Shown here piece after piece: positions 59,676 to 64,000 of a DNA stretch of 64,000 nt. A model generated the notes under the pieces. The model was given only the letters and a program-made list of their open reading frames with translations. It ran no database searches and was not told where the DNA came from. The stretch spans positions 248,001-312,000 of the forward strand of contig NZ_JAPEHU010000001.1 of assembly GCF_028823635.1 (NCBI RefSeq), in the 5' to 3' direction. How positions within the stretch are numbered: position 1 is the stretch's first letter; every line of letters begins with the position of its first letter. A program made the translations under genes and the position numbers. This stretch comes from Demequina sp. B12. Lineage in GTDB: Bacteria; Actinomycetota; Actinomycetes; Actinomycetales; Demequinaceae.

Positions 59676-60371
59676 TCATGGGAGGTGGTTCTGTCCAAAG
59701 TCACCAGGATGATGGCCGATGCGCTTGTTCGCCTTACGCCCCGTGGGAGCGGCCTGCCAAGAACGCGGCTTAGTCTCATACAACTCGTGACGCTGATTCA
59801 CCCAACGGGTATACCAATTGTAAAGACGGTTCCGGTCTGGGGGCTTGTTGTTCAAGTTCAAAGCAGTGGGCTGGTACACCCCTTTGTACGCACTAATAAT
59901 CCCAATGTTGCCCACCTGAAGTGGATCCAATGGCTCATACTGAAGGCCTTGGTCCAGCAAAAACCGCGCGTTCTTGATATCGATCCGACCATTGCTTCTC
60001 CAGCAGACCCACTGCAACGTAGGGTCATGCGCAAGATACATGTCAGCCAAATAGATGCCAGTCAACTCCCACAACCGATACAACCGGTCAGGCAACGGCG
60101 GATTATGCTTCAACGCCAACTCCTCAGGAGTCGGCCAATACAACCACAACGGACGCCAATCCATGCCGTCATCCTGATCCGACAGCCCAAACTCGATCGA
60201 CCAGTCACTCAAGTCATTCAGGCTTTGCGCCGACCCATCCAGCTCCGGCCCCCCAGTTCTCGCCATCAGGTCACGCAACTGCTGACGACGCTCAGGAACC
60301 GTCGTCAGAAACTGCTCAAACGCAGCATCCGCCGCATCCCACGACTCGTGAAAATCAGGCCTCAACTTCAT
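59676..60371 (-). CDS. Unknown protein, downstream copy of a tandem paralogue pair
   Basis: A 231-residue protein that I do not recognise. It is rich in Trp, Asp and aromatic residues and has no signal or membrane helix, so it is probably cytoplasmic. It is a close paralogue of the gene upstream: both start MKLRPDFHESWDA, share WSIEFGLSDQDDGMDW, LYRLWELTGIY and WVCWR, and both end HPGDFGQNHLP. The ATG overlaps the stop of the upstream copy by 4 bp, so the two are translationally coupled. Compact acidic proteins in tandem copies sometimes serve as immunity proteins, but nothing here shows a toxin. Confidence 0.75.
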   Translation of the reverse strand: MKLRPDFHESWDAADAAFEQFLTTVPERRQQLRDLMARTGGPELDGSAQSLNDLSDWSIEFGLSDQDDGMDWRPLWLYWPTPEELALKHNPPLPDRLYRLWELTGIYLADMYLAHDPTLQWVCWRSNGRIDIKNARFLLDQGLQYEPLDPLQVGNIGIISAYKGVYQPTALNLNNKPPDRNRLYNWYTRWVNQRHELYETKPRSWQAAPTGRKANKRIGHHPGDFGQNHLP

Positions 60372-61051
60372 GGCAGGTGGTTCTGTCCAAAGTCACCAGG
60401 ATGACGGCCGATGCGCTTGTTCGCACGTCTACCGGTGGGAGCGGCCTGCCAAGAACGTGACTTGGTCTCATACAACTCGTGACGCTGGTTCACCCAACGG
60501 CTAAACCAGTCATAGAGCTGGTTGGGATTGGGGTGGGCTAAATCCGGGCGCAACTCCCGTTGGCTGATGGTGCGAATAACTCCGACGTTTCCCAGTGTGA
60601 GGGGATCCAACGGCTCGTGCAGAAGGCCTTGGTCGAGGATGAACCGGGCGTTCTTGATATCAATGCGGTGACTGCCGCGCCAGCAGACCCATTGAAGGCT
60701 GGGGTCCTGTGCGAGGCACATGTCTGCGAAGTAGATCCCCGTGAGCTCCCAGAGTCGGTAAACCTTGTCTGGCACTGGGATCGTGCGCTTTTGGGCTTGT
60801 TCCTCTGGCGTCATGCGGTAAAGCCACAGTGGCCACCAATCCATGCCGTCGTCCTGATCAGACAGCCCAAACTCGATCGACCAGTCGTTGAGCAGTTGCA
60901 AACTAGCGGGGGTCCCGTCGAGCTCAGGACCGCCAGTACTAGCCATGAGTTCCCTCAACTGTTCGCGCCGTTCAGGGATAGACGCGATGAACTGATCGAA
61001 CTTAGCGTCCACCGCATCCCACGACTCATGAAAATCAGGCCTCAACTTCAT
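60368..61051 (-). CDS. Unknown protein, upstream copy of a tandem paralogue pair
   Basis: A 227-residue paralogue of the gene at 59676-60371, with the same start, centre and end motifs and most divergence in the middle (residues about 150-190). The ATG at 61051 was chosen because the paralogue starts at the same residue and TAATCT lies seven bases upstream, as for leaderless genes. DNA identity is highest at the two ends of each copy, which suggests a recent duplication or gene conversion. No known domain was recognised. Confidence 0.75.
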   Translation of the reverse strand: MKLRPDFHESWDAVDAKFDQFIASIPERREQLRELMASTGGPELDGTPASLQLLNDWSIEFGLSDQDDGMDWWPLWLYRMTPEEQAQKRTIPVPDKVYRLWELTGIYFADMCLAQDPSLQWVCWRGSHRIDIKNARFILDQGLLHEPLDPLTLGNVGVIRTISQRELRPDLAHPNPNQLYDWFSRWVNQRHELYETKSRSWQAAPTGRRANKRIGRHPGDFGQNHLP

Positions 61052-61064
61052 GGCAGATAGATTA
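61052..61064 (-). promoter_or_regulatory. Leaderless-type -10 box for the paralogue pair
   Basis: On the minus strand TAATCT (61059-61064) is followed by seven bases and the ATG at 61051. No ribosome binding site is evident. Confidence 0.5.
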
Positions 61065-61157
61065 CTCAGTCGACTTTCTTCGCCTCTAGGGGACTCAAAC
61101 AAAGCCTCACGGCGGTCGGACCCACCGACACCAAAGCACAGATGCAGTCTCAGTGCG

Positions 61158-62060
61158 CTACGCCCAGCCGTTCCAGATCACGATCAGCAGTACGGTGACA
61201 ACGAATCCCACAGGTTGGTTGAGCCACAGGAATGTCTTCCAGCCGCGGTTTGCGGCCTCGCACGTGTCGTCGGTGACATTCCAGAAGCGTGCGGTGGACG
61301 CCACATACGCCAACGGAAGCGCGGCGGCGATGGCACCGGGCCAGGGGAGCGTCAGCAGCACTGCGGACGCGACTACATACAGCGCAACTGCGACCCTCAC
61401 TGTGGCGCGAGCACCAATGACGGTCGCAACGGAGCCGATCCCTCCGGCACGATCCGCACGGACATCTTGCACGGCGCCAAAGGCGTGGCTCGCCATGCCC
61501 CACAGGATGAACGCCACCCACGCGGGCCATACGCTGGCCCCGTCGAGCGGCTGTCCCGTCAACACCAGGGCATACAGCAACGGTCCTGCAAAATGTAGCG
61601 CCGAGGTCAACGAGTCAAGGAACGGCTTCTCTTTGAACCGTAGGCCCGGCGCGGAGTAGGCCACCACGCCGAACACCACCAACACCAGGGTCACAGCGGC
61701 CCACGCGTCTCCGGCGAACAGCAGCCACACCATGAACGGCACCACGGTGATGACGCACGCGATGAGGATGGCGCGGTGAATGCGAGCCGCTGCAGTGCGG
61801 TCCCGCACCACATCGCCCTCGATGCCGCCCTTGCGGGGGTTGGCCAGGTCGGACTCGTAGTCGAACACGTCATTGATGCCGTACATCAGCAGGTTGTAGG
61901 GAATCAAGAAAAACAGGGTGCCCACGATGAGTGTCGCGTCCACGTCCCGAGTCACCATCAGGTAGCCCGCAGCAAACGGGTATGCGGTGTTGATCCAGCT
62001 CACGGGCCGGGAAGACCGCACTATGGCGGCCAGGGTCGCGGTGGTGCGGGTATCGCTCAT
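61158..62060 (-). CDS. crtEb: UbiA-family prenyltransferase, lycopene elongase type
   Basis: A 300-residue membrane protein with about eight hydrophobic segments and the two Asp-rich motifs of UbiA enzymes: NDVFDYESD (about 63-71) and DVRADRAGG (about 195-203). Its place after two small lycopene cyclase genes matches CrtEb of Corynebacterium, which adds two C5 prenyl units to lycopene to give the C50 skeleton flavuxanthin. The start overlaps the crtYf stop by 4 bp. Confidence 0.92.
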   Translation of the reverse strand: MSDTRTTATLAAIVRSSRPVSWINTAYPFAAGYLMVTRDVDATLIVGTLFFLIPYNLLMYGINDVFDYESDLANPRKGGIEGDVVRDRTAAARIHRAILIACVITVVPFMVWLLFAGDAWAAVTLVLVVFGVVAYSAPGLRFKEKPFLDSLTSALHFAGPLLYALVLTGQPLDGASVWPAWVAFILWGMASHAFGAVQDVRADRAGGIGSVATVIGARATVRVAVALYVVASAVLLTLPWPGAIAAALPLAYVASTARFWNVTDDTCEAANRGWKTFLWLNQPVGFVVTVLLIVIWNGWA

Positions 62061-62392
62061 GCGTCGGCTCGCTTGGGGTCAGGGCTCTGGTGCGACCGGC
62101 GCACGCCGGGGATTCGTGCGGCCAGAATCCACAGTGTGGGCACCACGATGACCGCGCCGATGGCGTAAGCCAGGTCTTCGACCGGGGCGATGGGCATGCG
62201 GACGCCCCAGATCAGGTCCTCGTCGTAGCCGACGATCCCGAGCCCCACAATCACGTTGTCGAACACCACGGTCAGGACCACCAGCACCACCAGAGTCCAC
62301 ACCAATGGCCCTAACGCGACCCGTCTCAACACTGGCAGGCACGCCACCACCAGCAACGCCAGCACCACGGCCGACAGGATCACATACGTCAT
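62057..62392 (-). CDS. crtYf: C50 carotenoid cyclase subunit, CrtYf-like
   Basis: A 111-residue membrane protein with three hydrophobic segments of the lycopene cyclase domain family. GYDEDLIWGVRMPIAPVEDLAYAIGAVIVV contains the PxEE/PxED-type motif (PVED) seen in heterodimeric cyclases. With CrtYe it forms an epsilon- or gamma-type cyclase for C50 carotenoids such as decaprenoxanthin or sarcinaxanthin; which ring it makes cannot be told. The gene overlaps both neighbours by 4 bp. Confidence 0.9.
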   Translation of the reverse strand: MTYVILSAVVLALLVVACLPVLRRVALGPLVWTLVVLVVLTVVFDNVIVGLGIVGYDEDLIWGVRMPIAPVEDLAYAIGAVIVVPTLWILAARIPGVRRSHQSPDPKRADA

Positions 62393-62703
62393 GCGGTCTC
62401 CCTACGCCGTGCAAACGCCCGCCACAACAACAAGGTTTGATACGTCAACAACGTCAGGAAGAACACTTCCTCCACAGGAACCTCGGGCGCGATAGTCAGG
62501 CCGGACAAATACTCGGTGTCACCAATGAAGAAAATCCCCAACCCCACGCCAATGAAGTCCCACACCAGAAACACCACCACGGAAAGCGCGAGCGTCACCA
62601 CGGTCCTCACTGGCTCAGCGAACAGCGCCACCCGGTAACGCCAGTCCAGAGTCCCCAATCCGGCCAGGCTCACCACCAGGCCCGCAAGGTACGCCCACTG
62701 CAT
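62389..62703 (-). CDS. crtYe: C50 carotenoid cyclase subunit, CrtYe-like
   Basis: A 104-residue membrane protein with three hydrophobic segments. It contains WDFIGVGLGIFFIGDTEYLSG and PEVPVEEVFFLTLLTYQTLL, the PVEE motif of the lycopene cyclase domain. The ATG at 62703 was chosen because upstream in-frame codons overlap crtI. It pairs with CrtYf to cyclise the C50 intermediate. It lies 16 bp after crtI. Confidence 0.9.
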   Translation of the reverse strand: MQWAYLAGLVVSLAGLGTLDWRYRVALFAEPVRTVVTLALSVVVFLVWDFIGVGLGIFFIGDTEYLSGLTIAPEVPVEEVFFLTLLTYQTLLLWRAFARRRETA

Positions 62704-62719
62704 CAGCGCACGCCCGCCA

Positions 62720-64000
62720 TCACACGGTTTCCGTCTGTGCGGCAAGGTCACGTGCCAGCGCGCCCCATGCATCGGTCCTACGCGAACGGGCCAGGTACCC
62801 GTGCGGCAGCGGCGTGTTGAGCGGCGATGGCCCTGTGGCACCCAGCAGCCGCTTGGCCACCAACTCTGCAGAGATCAAACAAATCGGCACTCCAATGCCC
62901 GGCGCAGTCGACGCCCCCGCGTACAGCAGGTTCGACACCTTGCTTGACACGTTGGACGGGCGGAACATCGCGGACTGCCGCAGGCTGTGTTCCAGGCCCA
63001 ACGCACCCCCACGCCACGCATTCAGCTCGGTCGCAAAATAATGCGGGTTCAACACCTTCTTGATGGACGTGCGTGCAGGCAGGTCCGGAATCTGCGCCCA
63101 CTCGCCCACCTGAGTGAGATACCGGCCGATGCTCGCGTCCAGGTTGGCGCGGGAACGGGCCGTGGCACCCAACGACGGGTCGGAGGGGAACGGCACCAGC
63201 ATCACCAGGTTTTCGTGGCCTGGGGGAGCGGTCGTGGGATCAGTGGCGGTGGTGCGTGACAGGTAGATGGACGCGGGATCAGGAACCGTGAGGTCATCCA
63301 TGATGGCCGTGAAGTTGGACTCCCAGTCACGCGTAAACAGCAGCGTGTGATGAGCAAGTTCTGGCAGCTCACCTTCCACTCCCGCCATCACCAACAACGC
63401 ACTCACACCAGGTCGCTTATGCCGCCACGTCCGCTCCGGCCGCGACTGGAACTGTGGCTCCAACAAGGCTGTCTCCGTGTGATGCATGTCTGCCCCAGAG
63501 ACCACCGCGGCAGCATCCACCACAGTCCCGTCCGCCAGTTCCACACCCGTCGCACGGCCACGGTCCACCCGAATCCGCGTCACCGTTGCCCCGGTACGGA
63601 TCTCGACGCCCTCATCCTGCGCCACCCGCGCAAGGGCCTCCACGACCGCATACAGGCCGCCCTTGGGATAGCTGACGCCCTCATCCAAATCCAGGTGACT
63701 CATGAGGGAGAACAACGCTGGCAACCGTTCCGGTGCGGACCCCAAGAACACCGCGTGGAAGCCCAAGACCTGACGCAAACGCGGATCCGCCACAGACTTC
63801 TCAATGGACCCCTGCAACGATTGGGTGAGAAGCCCCGCCAGTTCAGGCAGCCGGCGCACCGTCTGCGCATCCAGCGACCGCGTAGGCCGCTCGAACGTCG
63901 TATACAAGAACTTGTCCAATGCCAGCCGGTAACGATCCCCCGCACGCGCCGCATACGCCCGCATTGCCGCGCCATCACCAGGACTCAACGCATCAAACGC
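62720..64000 (-). CDS. crtI: Phytoene desaturase CrtI (5' end beyond the window)
   Basis: The C-terminal 426 residues of a CrtI-type FAD-dependent desaturase; the reading frame stays open to the edge of the window. Landmarks are YPKGGLYAVVEALARVAQDEG, AAVVSGADMHHTE, NPHYFATELNAWRGGALGLEHSLRQSAMFRPSN and the C-terminal FAD signature YAGASTAPGIGVPICLISAELV. It converts phytoene to lycopene, the substrate of the elongase and cyclase genes downstream. The phytoene synthase and GGPP synthase genes would be expected just outside the window. Confidence 0.95.
   Translation of the reverse strand, partial: AFDALSPGDGAAMRAYAARAGDRYRLALDKFLYTTFERPTRSLDAQTVRRLPELAGLLTQSLQGSIEKSVADPRLRQVLGFHAVFLGSAPERLPALFSLMSHLDLDEGVSYPKGGLYAVVEALARVAQDEGVEIRTGATVTRIRVDRGRATGVELADGTVVDAAAVVSGADMHHTETALLEPQFQSRPERTWRHKRPGVSALLVMAGVEGELPELAHHTLLFTRDWESNFTAIMDDLTVPDPASIYLSRTTATDPTTAPPGHENLVMLVPFPSDPSLGATARSRANLDASIGRYLTQVGEWAQIPDLPARTSIKKVLNPHYFATELNAWRGGALGLEHSLRQSAMFRPSNVSSKVSNLLYAGASTAPGIGVPICLISAELVAKRLLGATGPSPLNTPLPHGYLARSRRTDAWGALARDLAAQTETV

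Noticed and set aside
1-64000. Insertion sequences, prophage or integrase genes
   Set aside because: No transposase, integrase or phage structural gene was recognised, and the tRNA-Leu 3' end is not followed by an integrase.

Overview
The window is high-GC DNA (about two thirds G+C) with dense, often overlapping genes, many GTG starts and almost no mobile DNA. Gene content points to an actinobacterium, probably of the order Micrococcales. The evidence is the FHA-PP2C-RodA-PBP-PknA-PknB cell-wall kinase locus, a C50-carotenoid gene order (crtI-crtYe-crtYf-crtEb), a cellulose-binding-type module on a secreted nucleotidase, and many TANNNT boxes placed 6-7 nt before start codons, as in leaderless actinobacterial transcripts. 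No phage, insertion sequence or CRISPR array was seen.

Layout. 0-6 kb: phosphotransferase, acetyltransferases, a KhtT/KhtU-type K+/H+ antiporter pair and an MFS transporter. 6-14 kb: an orphan type IV pilin-like gene, a DUF4242 protein, metE and metF, an OsmC-family protein, DNA repair genes (tag, mutT) and gcvT-gcvH. 14-30 kb, minus strand: one long operon resembling the PFNA cluster described in bifidobacteria (Ser/Thr kinase, giant Ig-like/Fn3 surface protein, MoxR ATPase, DUF58, transglutaminase-like protein), extended by a membrane FHA protein, a PP2C phosphatase and a tail-anchored protein carrying seven acidic-Thr-Val-x-x-x-Arg-Arg repeats. gcvP follows at 30-33 kb, so the glycine cleavage genes flank the kinase operon.

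33-40 kb: a secreted 5'-nucleotidase with a C-terminal CBM2-like domain, then a surface-polysaccharide operon (GT2, nitroreductase-like protein, LPG-synthase-type membrane protein, polysaccharide pyruvyltransferase). 40-44 kb: a butanediol-dehydrogenase-like enzyme and glycogen phosphorylase. 44-47 kb: a TPP riboswitch controlling a YkoF-like thiamine-binding protein and a ThiXYZ-type pyrimidine ABC importer. 47-51 kb: S4-domain protein, YgjV and YchJ family proteins, a Pit phosphate transporter and tRNA-Leu(CAG). 51-59.6 kb: the fhaA-fhaB-pstP-rodA-pbpA-pknA-pknB locus, closed by a strong terminator. 59.7-61 kb: a tandem pair of unknown paralogues. 61-64 kb: carotenoid genes, with crtI running off the window.

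The two kinase loci (three kinases, two PP2C phosphatases, three FHA proteins) make phospho-threonine signalling the dominant theme. The best candidate for an undescribed system is the operon at 14-30 kb: a TV-x-x-x-RR motif recurs nine times across three adjacent genes, next to the kinase, phosphatase and FHA reader that could write, erase and read it. Also notable are a 9-mer, GGCCGATGC, far more frequent than base composition predicts and found as inverted pairs in two terminators, and two copies of a 56-bp palindromic element.
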